Assembly: GCF_902832885.1 (NCBI RefSeq)
Contig: NZ_CADFDK010000013.1
Span: forward strand, 124,001-188,000
Direction of reading: 5' to 3'
DNA length: 64,000 nt
Origin: Burkholderia seminalis DSM 23518
Lineage (GTDB): Bacteria > Pseudomonadota > Gammaproteobacteria > Burkholderiales > Burkholderiaceae
Made by a program: the position numbers and the translations under genes. The notes under the pieces were generated by a model that had not been told where the DNA came from, ran no database searches, and saw only the letters and a program-made list of their open reading frames with translations. Below are positions 15,001 through 24,045 of the stretch, piece by piece; the stretch's first letter is position 1, and each line of letters begins with the position of its first letter.

Positions 15001-16068
15001 TCCCGCGTGGCGTTGCCGGCCCTCCCCGGCAATCGCCACGCAACAGCACAGCGTGGTGACCTGCCGGTACTCGCCGGCCGCCGCGATCGTGTCGCCGCGC
15101 GGCGCGAACGGGTGCGGGCGCAGCTGCCGGCCTGCACGGCCGGCGTCGAACTGGCCGACGAGCGCCGCGAAGTTCAGCGCGCGGAACTGCCGCGCCAGTT
15201 CGTCGGCCGACGCGGCGCGCTGCTCCGGATTCTTGTTCAGCGCGCGCCGCAGCACCGCGCCGAGCGGATGCGACGCGATCGACGGCGGGAGCGCGACATC
15301 CACCGGGCTGAGCTGCTGATAAAGAATGTCGGCCACGCTCGCGCCGTGCATGACGACATTGCCCGTCAGGCATTCGATCACGACCAGGCCCCATGCATAG
15401 AGGTCGCTTCTCGGCGTCGGCGGCTCGTTGCGCAGTTGCTCGGGCGCGCAATACGACGGCGAACCGAGCACCTCGGTCGCCAGCGTCGCGGTCTGGCGCG
15501 CGACGTCTTCGGCGCCGGGCAGCAATGCGCCGATGCCGAAATCGAGGAGCTTCGCGTGCGGCCCGTCATCGGCGATCGCGATCACGATGTTCTGCGGTTT
15601 CAGGTCCCGATGCACGATGCCGCGCCGATGCGCGGCCGCGAGCGCGTCGAGCACTTCCGTCATCAGGCGCCCGGTGTCGACGGCCGACAGCGGCCCCTGC
15701 GCCGCGAGCCGGTCGCGCACCGTCAGGCCCTGCACCAGCTCGAATACCGCGAACAGCCGCCCGTCCGGCGCTTCCCCCCGGTCCAGCAGCGCCACGATGT
15801 TCGGGTGCCGCAGCGCTTCGCACAGGCTCGTCTCGCGCCGAAAGCGCGCGCGCTGGTGCGCGCGCTCCGACGCGGTCCGCGCGGCATCGTCGCGCATCAG
15901 CTTGATCGCGACCGCCTGCCCCGTTTCGCCGCAGGTCGCGCGAAACACCACGCCGTTGCCGCCTTCGCCAAGCAGCGGGCCGAGCCGGTAGTGCCGCTTG
16001 CCGGCAAGCTCGGCGAAAGGCGCGACGGGCTGCCGCGATTCGGGCGTGCGGGACACGGTCGGCAACAT
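12061..16068 (-). CDS. TOMM system kinase/cyclase/ATPase fusion protein
   Basis: 1335 residues. Order of domains: Ser/Thr protein kinase (GEGGNG at 34-39, Lys56, HRDLKPQN at 153-160, DFG at 176-178); class III nucleotide-cyclase-like domain (about 335-500, RQVTTLCCC and GDTLLFHFG); AAA/STAND ATPase (Walker A GEAGIGKS at 580-587); and a C-terminal helical-repeat region of TPR type. This matches the 'TOMM kinase/cyclase fusion' family associated with TOMM precursors. The cyclase domain has Cys where the first metal-binding Asp is expected (CCCVAI instead of xCDL), so it is probably catalytically inactive. ATG 16068 has GGGGG eight bases upstream. A GTG at 16089, overlapping the upstream gene's stop, is the alternative start. 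It presumably senses a signal and controls peptide production or export with the FHA protein; that role is inferred. Confidence 0.9.
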   Translation of the reverse strand: MLPTVSRTPESRQPVAPFAELAGKRHYRLGPLLGEGGNGVVFRATCGETGQAVAIKLMRDDAARTASERAHQRARFRRETSLCEALRHPNIVALLDRGEAPDGRLFAVFELVQGLTVRDRLAAQGPLSAVDTGRLMTEVLDALAAAHRRGIVHRDLKPQNIVIAIADDGPHAKLLDFGIGALLPGAEDVARQTATLATEVLGSPSYCAPEQLRNEPPTPRSDLYAWGLVVIECLTGNVVMHGASVADILYQQLSPVDVALPPSIASHPLGAVLRRALNKNPEQRAASADELARQFRALNFAALVGQFDAGRAGRQLRPHPFAPRGDTIAAAGEYRQVTTLCCCVAIAGEGRQRHAGADHGDLLDGYEEQWLTKCADIAIGYGAHAGGRLGDTLLFHFGLQGDIDRPARRAARAALDMVRVAERARLPVPATAGGIGGGGDGWRVEVAAAIHVGQVLAHASHMSGVSTPAAASRLLRLAGPGQILVSDDARLALDRHADHRPTALRLARAGLLPQPVHELLGERRADTPFDSLDTGVRVPMVGRTHELDALLRHWQETLARYRRAMRGEPAPHGVPRLVVGEAGIGKSRLVHELCEAVRIQGHAFAHCGCLPERENHALFPVLRFIGAHWHIDADSPAGGALDAIDTMIAPLECDHAAARAALATWLGLPCDAKGFLWSSVRERHALFDVLEQLIVSLGNGAPVLLVVEDVQWIDRATEDFLAYLQRSPRAAALAVVFTSRPEKLGRWRAATERLVLRRLPRADAQRLMSAYLGQGVPDPAWLDPLARRTAGIPLFIEAVARELTTSGADGALAGPRATDPFPLPLSLGGMLGLAFDRIDDARDTAQLAATIGLEVDAQLLADASPHDRTTLDGHLRLLLEERIVYAQHRRDRVFYAFRHALIRDAAYESMPPAVRRGNHARVGRALIAEADRGAGAHTFGVAGHFARAGALADAIAHGIDAARRALEGARYDDAIRYGQAVFEWLGNADYAQREHDSARIRTTLTHATMARFGWADPQAREHAELLLRQVRTLDDPGLEISALWTLSTYYHVAGDRPTVRGIGLRLDALATERGDAGVQVAADAMRGMSLWVDGHYARARAAFEAVLAGYDVRRDANHRCILGLDTRAWTMASLASVRWCMDDDPRAALAMAHDAVYCATCLDHLPTLGVTMMYLARTYQLAGDRDAALALSDAILRLSEIHRLRAVEHYAAIIRAWATGDRAGVVEHLDAQRQSGGRLGLTYYASLLAELDAARGEYGAALARIDECLARCESTGERYYEAQLLMKKCEYLRLADPRCGGVAALDACRRAVEIATAAGMGRVARLAGTLLQSLP

Positions 16069-16085
16069 GGCCTGTTCCCCCGCGT

Positions 16086-17087
16086 TCACGAGTAATGGAC
16101 GACCGGGCCCGACACGGGACGAAGTGCGCCGATACGCAGCGCGACGCCCGGCACCGACTGGCATTCGAGATGCTCGCCGCGCATGATGCGGAACGGAAAA
16201 TCGCCGAAGCGGACGCTGCCGCGCCGGCGCTCGACGAGCTGGCTCGCGTCGAGCCCCGGCAGCGCCGCGAACTGGCTCCGCGCGCGGTGAATCTGCACGT
16301 TGACATGGGACGGATCGATACCCAGCATGTGCGCCAGCCGACCGAGGTCGATCCAGCCTTGCGAGACGGCGTCGTAGCCGGCCTGCATGTCGGCCGAGCG
16401 GGCACGCGCAAGCGTGACGAGGCTGTAGTGATGAGCCCGTTCGCCGAGGTCGACCACGCCGCCGCGCACGTGCAGCAGCATGCGCACGTGCTCTTCGTTG
16501 CGGCTGACGAAAAATTCGAGCAGATGCCCCGGCAGGGCGGGATCGGCGGGCGCGGCGAGCATCATCGTCGAGCCGCGGCTCACGAGCGTCACGCACCACG
16601 TGCAGTCGCCGCTCGACACTTCGTCGCCGTCATGGAGCGTGCGTGGCGGCAACGTATCGTCGCACAGCCATTCGCCGGCCGCCGACCGGACGATCGTGAC
16701 CGGCCGCGCGGCACGGGCAGGCAGGGTCTGGCTCGGCGCAAGCACGATCGGCGGCGCGGCGCCGCGTATCGGCCACAGCGTATCGGCCGGATCGTCGAGC
16801 GCATCGACGCGCCACGGCGCGGTACCGGCCTGGCCGAACCGGATCACGTCGCCGGGCCGCAGCACCGCGTGCTCACCGTCGCGCAACGGCACGCCCGATA
16901 CCGAGGTGCCGTTGCTGCTGTGATCGTGCAGTTCCCACAGACCGCCGCTCCAGCGGATATGGGCATGGACCCGGGACACCGATGCGTCCCGGATGACCGT
17001 GTCGCAGCGCGCGGCATCGCGGCCGAACACGTGATACGCGCGCAGCAGGCACGCTTCCCCGGAAGAATCGTTCTTGAGTATCGCCAT
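16086..17087 (-). CDS. FHA-domain protein, first gene of the TOMM operon
   Basis: 333 residues. The N-terminal ~100 residues are a canonical forkhead-associated domain: FGRDAARCDTVIRD, SVSRVHAHI, SSNGT and RPGDVIRFG. FHA domains bind phosphothreonine, so the protein is a natural reader of the kinase encoded next to it, from which it is separated by only 17 bases (or overlapped if the GTG start is used). The remaining ~230 residues have no domain I recognise; they contain LGRLAHMLGIDPSHVNVQIHRARSQF, which looks like a helix-turn-helix or sigma-like segment and could bind DNA. A phospho-dependent regulator of the operon is plausible. It is the promoter-proximal gene; upstream is about 800 bases of noncoding DNA. 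Confidence 0.85.
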   Translation of the reverse strand: MAILKNDSSGEACLLRAYHVFGRDAARCDTVIRDASVSRVHAHIRWSGGLWELHDHSSNGTSVSGVPLRDGEHAVLRPGDVIRFGQAGTAPWRVDALDDPADTLWPIRGAAPPIVLAPSQTLPARAARPVTIVRSAAGEWLCDDTLPPRTLHDGDEVSSGDCTWCVTLVSRGSTMMLAAPADPALPGHLLEFFVSRNEEHVRMLLHVRGGVVDLGERAHHYSLVTLARARSADMQAGYDAVSQGWIDLGRLAHMLGIDPSHVNVQIHRARSQFAALPGLDASQLVERRRGSVRFGDFPFRIMRGEHLECQSVPGVALRIGALRPVSGPVVHYS

Positions 17088-17891
17088 GACCGCCCCGTGT
17101 CGGATTCACCCGGATCGATGGCGTGACGCATCGACATTGCCGGGCAAGCGATTGATTCACCAATTGCGAACGATGCCGCCTGTTCGCCGCCTCTTCACTT
17201 TTCTTGTCGTCTTTCCGTCAAACCGTCGCTCATCCGGAACGTGTCATTTACGTTAATTGAATTATCGACCGCTTTGTTTTTTAGGACCGGGCAACGTGAT
17301 GAAAATCCTGCCAAATAAAACCACGCACAGCAACCGGAATAATCAGTTCTCGATTTCGGAATGCAACGCCTTACATTGTCGACAGATTTCCGGAAAAGTT
17401 GAAGGGTCGAGCAGCGCGGCACGCACGGCGCGACGGCGTTGGCATCCTGTCCGCCCGACGTCCGACAATGCGCCCGGCCAAGCTTGCAAACCCGCGTCAC
17501 AAAACCGGTCCGATCGGAATCGGGATCAAAATCAGTTTGATAGTTTCTGGAAATCGCACAATCACCATTAGCGTTTTGATTGCGATATTCTTCACTTATT
17601 CAATTATCGCCGCGCGCCGCCTCAATCCACGAAAGATAATCCTGCTTTACAGGCCGGGCCCACGGCAATTCACCCTTCTTTTATTTCGGGATTCGAATCG
17701 GAAAAATTCTGCGGACCCGCGACGGCAGGGATGGATTTTCCTCGTTCGCGACAAGCAACGCGTACGCCGCCTTGCCGTCACCGCTTGACGCTCGGTGCGT
17801 GGTTCCCACGAGGAAGATTCGAGACGAGCGAATCAAGACGCGATGCGCCGTGCGGCGCGCACCGATCGCGGGGAATCGCGGGGAATCGCGG
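17088..17891. other. Long noncoding region upstream of the TOMM operon
   Basis: About 800 bases with no convincing gene. The part from about 17210 to 17720 is clearly richer in A/T than its surroundings (for example around 17240-17300 and 17550-17650). It probably contains the promoter of the minus-strand TOMM operon. Short reading frames here have neither ribosome sites nor Burkholderia codon bias. Near 17867-17890 there is a small tandem repeat of GGGGAATCGC next to the tRNA-Sec gene. Confidence 0.6.
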
Positions 17892-17987
17892 TGGCGGAAG
17901 GCAGCCAGAGTCGAACTGACCCGGGAGTGTCTGACACCCCCAACCGGGTTTGAAGCCCGGCCGTACCACCGGATACGAATGCCTTCC
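17892..17987 (-). tRNA. selC: tRNA-Sec (anticodon UCA)
   Basis: The 96-base gene on the complement has an eight-pair acceptor stem (GGAAGGCA with TGCCTTCC), discriminator G and an encoded CCA. The anticodon loop CTTCAAA gives anticodon UCA, and a long GC-rich variable arm (TTGGGGGTGTCAGACACTCCCG) follows. The T loop is GTTCGAC. The extended acceptor and variable arm are the hallmarks of selenocysteine tRNA. It lies 30 bases downstream of selB on the same strand and decodes the in-frame UGA of fdnG. Confidence 0.96.
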
Positions 17988-18017
17988 GTGGGAAAAGAAC
18001 CCAAGAACAACGAGCGC

Positions 18018-19943
18018 CTACGCCTGAATACCCACCCAACCGCTGTCAGGCCGCAGGTAGTGAAGATCGCGGTGGAAGCGAGTATACCCAACCCGGTCGA
18101 AGAACTCGAGAATCTGGATCGCACGCTTGCGGCCGAGCCCCGTCGCATCACGAAATGTCGCGGCATCGAGCCCGCCGCCGCGCGACGGCGCGAGATGCGC
18201 GACCAGCGCCGCCAGCTCGCGCGCGACGTCCGCGTGATAGAACAGGTCGCGCACGACCTGGTGCACGTCGCCGCGCCGCGCGAGCTTGCGCAGCAACGCG
18301 CGCACCGCGTCCTCGGCCGCGCCCGTGTCGCGCGCCAGGTCGCGCACCCACGGCGGATCGAAGCGCCCCGCCTGAATCAGCGGCAACAGTTGCCGCGCGA
18401 GTGCTTCCTCGCGCGGCTCCAGGCTCACCGAATGCGACGGCAGATGCAGCCACGGCCCGCTGCGCGCGACTTCGCCGCCGGCCACCAGCGCATCGACGAG
18501 CGCGCGCCATAGCGCATCGCCGACGAGCGGCGCGGCCATCCGCCGCAGGCGCGCGGCGTCGAGCCCCTGCTCGTCGGGCATGCGTTCGTGATACGTGCGC
18601 AGCGTGTCGATCGCCCGCGTCTGCAGCGTGCGCCAGTGCGCATGCGAAATCACCGCGCCGTCGTTCGACGCGGCGTCGCGCTGCCCGATCGCCCGCGCGT
18701 CTTCCGGCAACGCCAGCGCATTCGGCGCGAAGCCCGTCAGATGCGTGAGCGTTGCGCGCGCAATGCCGAGCGGAGCCTGCGCGAGCAGCGCATCGAGACG
18801 CCCTTCGTCGAGCCACGCGGCCAGCGCATCGAGCCACGCGCGGCGGGCAGGCGTACGACGCTTGCGGGCCGGCCCGAACGGATCGAGCACCCGGCCGCCG
18901 CCGACGGTGCGCGTCGCCTGCGGATTACGGACGATGAACCGGTCGCCCGGCAGCGCGAACACCGGCTCGTCGAACACCAGTTGCACGCGCATCCGCTGGC
19001 CGGCCGCGAGCGTGTCGCCGTCGAGCAGCGCGACATGGGCGACGCGGTGCAGCGTGCCGAGATGCACGTGCAGCGGCGCCCAGTGCGTGAGCGACAGCCC
19101 TGCATCCGCGAGCAGCGTCAGCTCGACGTCCAGACGCGGCGACGTCGCGGCGAGCCGCGCATCGGCGACGGTATCGCCGCGCTCGACGTCGGCCTTGTCG
19201 ACACCGGCCAGATTCAGCGCGCACCGTTCGCCCGCGCGGCCGATCTCGACCGGCCGGTTCTGCGCATGGATGCTGCGCACACGCGCCGCGCCGCCGGTAC
19301 GCACGATCGCGAGCGTGTCTCCCGTCGCGACGCGGCCCGCGAACGCGGTGCCCGTCACGACCGTGCCCTGCCCCGCGAGCGTGAACACGCGGTCGACCGC
19401 GAGCCGGAACAGCCCGTCGTCGCGGCGCGCGCGCCACGCGATCGCCGCGTCGGCCAGGTGACGCTTCAACGCGGCGACACCCGGATCGTCCGCTGCCGTC
19501 GCCTGCGTTTCGAAGATCGGCACGCCGGCCAGCGTCGAGTCGTGCAGCCACGCGGCGATCTCGTCGCGCACCTCGGCCACACGCTCGCCGTCGACGCGAT
19601 CGCATTTGGTCAGCGCGACGGCACCATGCGTGACGCCGAGCAGTTGCAGGATCGCGAGATGCTCGCGCGTCTGCGGCATCACGCCGTCGTCGGCGGCAAT
19701 CACGAGCAGCGCGAAATCGATCCCGCACGCGCCCGCCGCCATCGTATGAATCAGCTTCTCGTGGCCCGGCACGTCGATCAGGCCGAGCACGTCGCCGTTG
19801 TCGAGTGGCGTATACGCGTAACCGAGCTCGATCGAAATCCCGCGCGCCTTCTCTTCCTTCAGGCGGTCGGTATCGACGCCCGTCAGCGCGCGCACCAGCG
19901 TCGTCTTGCCGTGGTCGATGTGTCCCGCGGTCCCGACGATCAT
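18018..19943 (-). CDS. selB: Selenocysteine-specific elongation factor SelB
   Basis: 641 residues. SelB is a GTPase that carries Sec-tRNA to the ribosome and binds the SECIS hairpin next to the UGA codon. The N-terminus shows translation-GTPase motifs: [19 protein letters not shown] and TKCD. The EF-Tu-like domains follow, then a long C-terminal region of winged helices that binds the mRNA hairpin. The length is close to the E. coli protein (614). The ATG overlaps the selA stop (ATGA), indicating coupled translation, and selC lies just downstream. Confidence 0.97.
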   Translation of the reverse strand: MIVGTAGHIDHGKTTLVRALTGVDTDRLKEEKARGISIELGYAYTPLDNGDVLGLIDVPGHEKLIHTMAAGACGIDFALLVIAADDGVMPQTREHLAILQLLGVTHGAVALTKCDRVDGERVAEVRDEIAAWLHDSTLAGVPIFETQATAADDPGVAALKRHLADAAIAWRARRDDGLFRLAVDRVFTLAGQGTVVTGTAFAGRVATGDTLAIVRTGGAARVRSIHAQNRPVEIGRAGERCALNLAGVDKADVERGDTVADARLAATSPRLDVELTLLADAGLSLTHWAPLHVHLGTLHRVAHVALLDGDTLAAGQRMRVQLVFDEPVFALPGDRFIVRNPQATRTVGGGRVLDPFGPARKRRTPARRAWLDALAAWLDEGRLDALLAQAPLGIARATLTHLTGFAPNALALPEDARAIGQRDAASNDGAVISHAHWRTLQTRAIDTLRTYHERMPDEQGLDAARLRRMAAPLVGDALWRALVDALVAGGEVARSGPWLHLPSHSVSLEPREEALARQLLPLIQAGRFDPPWVRDLARDTGAAEDAVRALLRKLARRGDVHQVVRDLFYHADVARELAALVAHLAPSRGGGLDAATFRDATGLGRKRAIQILEFFDRVGYTRFHRDLHYLRPDSGWVGIQA

Positions 19944-21379
19944 GCAGCGGGCCCCGCCAGCGGCGAGCATTGCGCGACGAGCGCCGCTTCGTCGGCGGCT
20001 TCGAGGCAGCGCAGGTCGAGCCGCAGCGCGTTGTCCGCGATGCGGCCGATCACCGGACGCGGCCATTCGCGCAACCGCTTCTCGAGCTGCACGAGCGCAC
20101 GGCCGCCGCGCTTGCCGTCCGCCGTGCGCACGACGAGCCCGGCACTCGGCAACTGGTCGACCGGCAGCGCGCCGCTGCCGATCTGGCTGAACATCGGCTC
20201 GACCGTCACGTCGAAACCGCTGCCGAGCGCGGCCTGCAATACCGGGCGCACGCGCTCGGCCGCTTCGGCGATCTCGCGCTGCGGCCGCGTCAGCAGACGC
20301 AGCGTCGTGAGCCGGTCGCGCAGGAACTCGGGCGACTGGTACAGGCGCAGCACGGGTTCGAGCGCCGCGAGCGTCAGCTTGCCGACGCGCAGCGCGCGCT
20401 TGAGCGGGTGTTTCTTGATCTTCGCGATCAGCGCGCGGTCGCCGACGATCAGGCCGGCCTGCGGCCCGCCGAGCAGTTTGTCGCCGCTGAACGTGACAAC
20501 GTTTGCCCCGGCGGCGACGGTTTCCTGCACGGTCGTTTCATGCGGCAGCCCCCATTGCGACAGGTCGGCAAGCGTGCCGCTGCCGAGATCGACGGCGACC
20601 GGCACGCCGCGCTCGCGCGCGAGCGGCGCGAGTTCGGCGAGCGTCGCCTCCTTCGTGAAGCCGCTGATCGCGTAGTTGCTGCAGTGCACCTTCATCAGCA
20701 GCGCCGTGCGCGGGCCGATCGCATCCGCGTAGTCGCGCAGGTGCGTGCGATTGGTCGTGCCGACCTCGCGCAGCTTCGCGCCGGCGCGGCTCATGATGTC
20801 GGGAATGCGGAATGCGCCGCCGATCTCGACCAGCTCGCCGCGCGACACGACGACTTCCCGCTTCGTCGCAAGCGCCGACAGCGTCAGCAATACGGCCGCC
20901 GCGTTGTTGTTGACGACGGTCGCGGCTTCCGCACCCGTCAGTTCGCACAGCAAAGCGTCGACCAGGTCGTCGCGATCGCCACGGCGGCCCGTGGCGAGAT
21001 CGAATTCGAGGTTGACGGGCTGCGTGAGCGCGTCGACCACCGCGCGCACCGCGTCGTCGGGCAACAGCGCGCGCCCGAGATTCGTGTGCAGCACGGTGCC
21101 GGTCAGGTTGAACACGGCACGCACGGCGCCCGTGCTCTGCGCGGCCAGCGTGCGCGCGAGGGTGGCGGCGATGCGCGGCTCGTCGAGCGGCTCGGCCGCG
21201 GCCGGATCGTGCTGCGCGGCGGTGCGCCAACGCTCCAGTTCGGCGCGCACGGCGTTCAATACGCGCGTGCGGCCATAGTCCGCGATCAGCGGTTGCAACG
21301 GTGCCGACGACAGCACGCGCTCGACGGACGGCACGCGCGCCAGCACCGCATTCAATTCATTCACACCCGGTTCGGTCAC
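19940..21379 (-). CDS. selA: L-seryl-tRNA(Sec) selenium transferase SelA
   Basis: 479 residues from a GTG start. This PLP enzyme converts seryl-tRNA(Sec) to selenocysteinyl-tRNA using selenophosphate. The [12 protein letters not shown] segment contains the PLP-binding Lys, and TNLGRALL and [11 protein letters not shown] are typical of the family. Length is near the E. coli enzyme (463). It overlaps selB by four bases and follows fdhE by 73 bases. No selD (selenophosphate synthase) is present in the window, so it must be encoded elsewhere. Confidence 0.96.
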   Translation of the reverse strand: MTEPGVNELNAVLARVPSVERVLSSAPLQPLIADYGRTRVLNAVRAELERWRTAAQHDPAAAEPLDEPRIAATLARTLAAQSTGAVRAVFNLTGTVLHTNLGRALLPDDAVRAVVDALTQPVNLEFDLATGRRGDRDDLVDALLCELTGAEAATVVNNNAAAVLLTLSALATKREVVVSRGELVEIGGAFRIPDIMSRAGAKLREVGTTNRTHLRDYADAIGPRTALLMKVHCSNYAISGFTKEATLAELAPLARERGVPVAVDLGSGTLADLSQWGLPHETTVQETVAAGANVVTFSGDKLLGGPQAGLIVGDRALIAKIKKHPLKRALRVGKLTLAALEPVLRLYQSPEFLRDRLTTLRLLTRPQREIAEAAERVRPVLQAALGSGFDVTVEPMFSQIGSGALPVDQLPSAGLVVRTADGKRGGRALVQLEKRLREWPRPVIGRIADNALRLDLRCLEAADEAALVAQCSPLAGPAA

Positions 21380-21452
21380 GTCGTTGTGGCTCCAGTCTCA
21401 TGCTTCGCAGTCGGCCGGCGCTGGCGCTCGCGCGCCGCCCCGGCCCGTGCCG

Positions 21453-22388
21453 TCAGTCCGCTTCCCGCGCGACGTCCGGCCACAGCAGCGGGTTCGGCGA
21501 ACTGCGCTGATAGCCGGCCTCGTTCATCAGCAGGTCGAGCGTGAGACTGGCGAGATCGTCCGCCAGCGGCTCGAACTCGTAGTCCTTCTCCTGATAGCCG
21601 ATCTTGCGATAGGTCTTGCACTCGTCGCACGACTCGGCCTTGACGGCTTCGCTGCCGCCCTCGATCCCGTGGTACGCGATGCCCTTGGTCGAATCGCAGT
21701 GCGAGCACTTCGTGCGCACCATGTGCCACTCGGTCGTGCACAGCCCGCACTGCAGGAACCGGTAGCCCTGGTACGGGCCGCCGACCCGCACGACGCTCGC
21801 GACCGGATGCGTGCCGCACACGGGGCACAGCCCCGGCTGGTCGAGATACGGGACATCGGCCGGCGTCACGCGGCTCGCGAGGTCCGTCCAGACCACCTGC
21901 AGCGCGGCCATCAGGAACGGCGCGGTGGCCGGGTCGACTTCGGCGAAGCGCAGCGCGAGGATCGCGTCGGCCTGCGCGTCGAGTTCGGCGAGCGCCATCA
22001 GGCGCAACCGGTCGAGCAGTTTCGCGAGCTGCGGATTGACGAGCCCGGCGCCTTCGACGCGGTCGAGCAGTTCGTACAGCACGGCGCGCCAGCGTGCGTC
22101 GCGCTCGCCGTCGAGCGCCGGCAAGAGCGGCATCGAGTGCTCCTGCGCACGCGCGATCGCTTCCTTCGACGGCAGCGGCAGGTCCAGCGTCTGCAGCGTG
22201 GCATGCTGCGCGTCGGCGACGGTGGCCATCAGCCGCAGGTAGCCGCTGATCGGGTTCAGGTCGGCAAGCTTGCGCAGCCGCGCGGCGCGCGCCGCGAACG
22301 CGGTCGCGCGCTCCGGCAGGCGAAAGCGCGGAATGGCCGAATGATCGAGTGCCGAGATCTCGGTCGGTTCGAGAATGCGTTGTGTCAC
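21453..22388 (-). CDS. fdhE: Formate dehydrogenase accessory protein FdhE
   Basis: 311 residues. The GTG at 22388 is preferred because GGAAG lies eight bases upstream; a TTG five codons earlier would include that site inside the gene. FdhE is a cytoplasmic rubredoxin-like protein needed for maturation or activity of respiratory formate dehydrogenases. Four CxxC pairs are visible (CPVC, CGLC, CSHC, CDEC), as expected for its metal-binding site. The segment RLRKLADLNPISGYLRLMA matches the family N-terminus. Length agrees with E. coli FdhE (309). It sits between the structural fdh genes and selA. Confidence 0.93.
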   Translation of the reverse strand: MTQRILEPTEISALDHSAIPRFRLPERATAFAARAARLRKLADLNPISGYLRLMATVADAQHATLQTLDLPLPSKEAIARAQEHSMPLLPALDGERDARWRAVLYELLDRVEGAGLVNPQLAKLLDRLRLMALAELDAQADAILALRFAEVDPATAPFLMAALQVVWTDLASRVTPADVPYLDQPGLCPVCGTHPVASVVRVGGPYQGYRFLQCGLCTTEWHMVRTKCSHCDSTKGIAYHGIEGGSEAVKAESCDECKTYRKIGYQEKDYEFEPLADDLASLTLDLLMNEAGYQRSSPNPLLWPDVAREAD

Positions 22389-22497
22389 AGAAATGTCTTC
22401 CAAAAAAACAAGCGCCGACGCATCGGCGCTTTCGGGCAGTTCCGGCGAAGGCGCGGAGCGGCCCGCCGCGATCGGCGAGGCGCTCCGCTCCAGTGCG

Positions 22498-23124
22498 TTA
22501 TTTCACGCTTTCACGGAACCACTTCGGGTGATGCTTGCGGGCCCAGCCCAGCGTGACGGTGCCGCGCACCATCGCGCCGATCGAGCCCTTCACCCACAAC
22601 GCTGCGTAAATGTGCACGATGATGCTCGCGATCAGCACGAAGGCCGCCACGGCATGCACGACAGCGGCCGCGCGGATCACCCCGATCGGGAAGTAGAACG
22701 AGAAGTAGCGCCGCCAGATCACGACTCCCGACAGCAGGAGCAGCAGCAGGCACGCCACCAACGTAAAGAATAGCAGCTTCTGCCCGGCGTTATAGCGCCC
22801 GACAGGCGGCAGCTTGTCTTCCTGGTTGGTCAGCACGTCGCCGATCTGCTTCAGCCACTGGCGATCGTCCGCGTCGAGCGTGTTGTGGTGCCAGAAGCGC
22901 ACGACGAGGATCGCGAACGACACGAACATCACGAGCCCGACGAACGGATGCAGGATCCGCGTCCACTGGCCGCCGCCGAACAGCGCGGTCAGCCAGAACA
23001 TCGACGGATGGAACAGCGCGAGCCCGGACAGCGCGAGCAGCACGAACGTGATCGCGGTGATCCAGTGGTTCGTGCGCTCGTTCGCCGAGTAGCGGACGAT
23101 CAGGTTGGGGTCGTCGTGGTTCAT
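22498..23124 (-). CDS. fdnI: Formate dehydrogenase gamma subunit (cytochrome b556)
   Basis: This 208-residue inner-membrane protein has about four transmembrane helices (for example [17 protein letters not shown] and [17 protein letters not shown]). It binds two b haems and passes electrons from the beta subunit to quinone. Helix-borne His residues, including the first at NHW near the N-terminus and those in VVHAVAAF and IIVHIYAAL, fit haem ligands. Its ATG overlaps the beta-subunit stop (ATGA). Similar in length to E. coli FdnI (217). The fdnI/fdoI distinction cannot be made from sequence alone. Confidence 0.94.
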   Translation of the reverse strand: MNHDDPNLIVRYSANERTNHWITAITFVLLALSGLALFHPSMFWLTALFGGGQWTRILHPFVGLVMFVSFAILVVRFWHHNTLDADDRQWLKQIGDVLTNQEDKLPPVGRYNAGQKLLFFTLVACLLLLLLSGVVIWRRYFSFYFPIGVIRAAAVVHAVAAFVLIASIIVHIYAALWVKGSIGAMVRGTVTLGWARKHHPKWFRESVK

Positions 23125-24035
23125 TTCGCGTCCTCCTTGATGCGTCGCGCCTCGTCGCGCGCGGCCGATTCTTCCTCTTCGCTCACCTCGTTCGGACCGA
23201 CCCGGACATAGTGGAAGAACCCGGCAAGCGCGGTCAGCGCGAGGCCGGCGACCGCGAGCGGTTTCGCGATGCCCTTCCACAGCTTCACCATCGGGCTGAT
23301 CGACGGGTTGTCGGGCAGCCCGTGGTACAGCGACGGTTTGTCGGCGTGGTGCAGCACGTACATCACGTGCGTACCGCCGACGCCCTGCGGGTCGTACAAC
23401 CCCGCATGCTCGAAGCCGCGCTCCTTCAGGTCCTCGATCCGCTCGGCCGCGTGCTGCTTCATGTCCTCCTTGGTGCCGAACACGATCGCGCCGGTCGGGC
23501 AGGTCTTCACGCAGGCCGGTTCCTGGCCGACCGCGACGCGGTCGGAACAGAGCGTGCACTTGTACGCGCGATGATCCTTCTTCGAGATCCGCGGAACGTT
23601 GAACGGGCAACCGGTCACGCAATAGCCGCAACCGATGCAGTTCTCCTCGTGGAAGTCGACGATCCCGTTGTTGTACTGCACGATCGCGCCCGGCGACGGA
23701 CACGCCTTCAGGCAGCCCGGATCCTCGCAGTGCATGCAGCCGTCCTTGCGGATCAGCCACTCGAGGTCGCCCGCCGGGTTCTCGTATTCGGAGAACCGCA
23801 TGACCGTCCACGAATGCTCGGTCAGGTCGGCCGGGTTGTCGTACACGCCGACGTTGGTGCCGACCTCGTCACGCAGGTCGTTCCATTCCATGCACGCCGT
23901 CTGGCATGCCTTGCAGCCGATGCACTTCGATACGTCGATCAGCTTCGCGACGCTCCCGGTCACCGGTTCGCGCACCGTGGGCGGTGGCGTCGTGGTGGCC
24001 GAGACGCGCTTGATATCCAGCGATTGCAATGCCAT
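23121..24035 (-). CDS. fdxH: Formate dehydrogenase beta subunit (iron-sulfur)
   Basis: 304 residues. It carries four [4Fe-4S] clusters linking the alpha-subunit active site to the haem subunit. Cys clusters are visible in order: [35 protein letters not shown] and [22 protein letters not shown]-terminal transmembrane helix ([18 protein letters not shown]) anchors the protein, as in E. coli FdnH (294 residues). It is 10 bases downstream of fdnG and overlaps fdnI. Confidence 0.96.
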   Translation of the reverse strand: MALQSLDIKRVSATTTPPPTVREPVTGSVAKLIDVSKCIGCKACQTACMEWNDLRDEVGTNVGVYDNPADLTEHSWTVMRFSEYENPAGDLEWLIRKDGCMHCEDPGCLKACPSPGAIVQYNNGIVDFHEENCIGCGYCVTGCPFNVPRISKKDHRAYKCTLCSDRVAVGQEPACVKTCPTGAIVFGTKEDMKQHAAERIEDLKERGFEHAGLYDPQGVGGTHVMYVLHHADKPSLYHGLPDNPSISPMVKLWKGIAKPLAVAGLALTALAGFFHYVRVGPNEVSEEEESAARDEARRIKEDAK

Positions 24036-24045
24036 CTCTTTCCCC

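Noticed and set aside
17399-17788. Short open frames in the noncoding block upstream of the TOMM operon
   Set aside because: No ribosome sites, atypical codon use and no recognisable domain.
17867-17890. Tandem GGGGAATCGC beside selC as an attachment site or array
   Set aside because: Only about two and a half short copies, with no relation to the tRNA 3' end; probably slippage.
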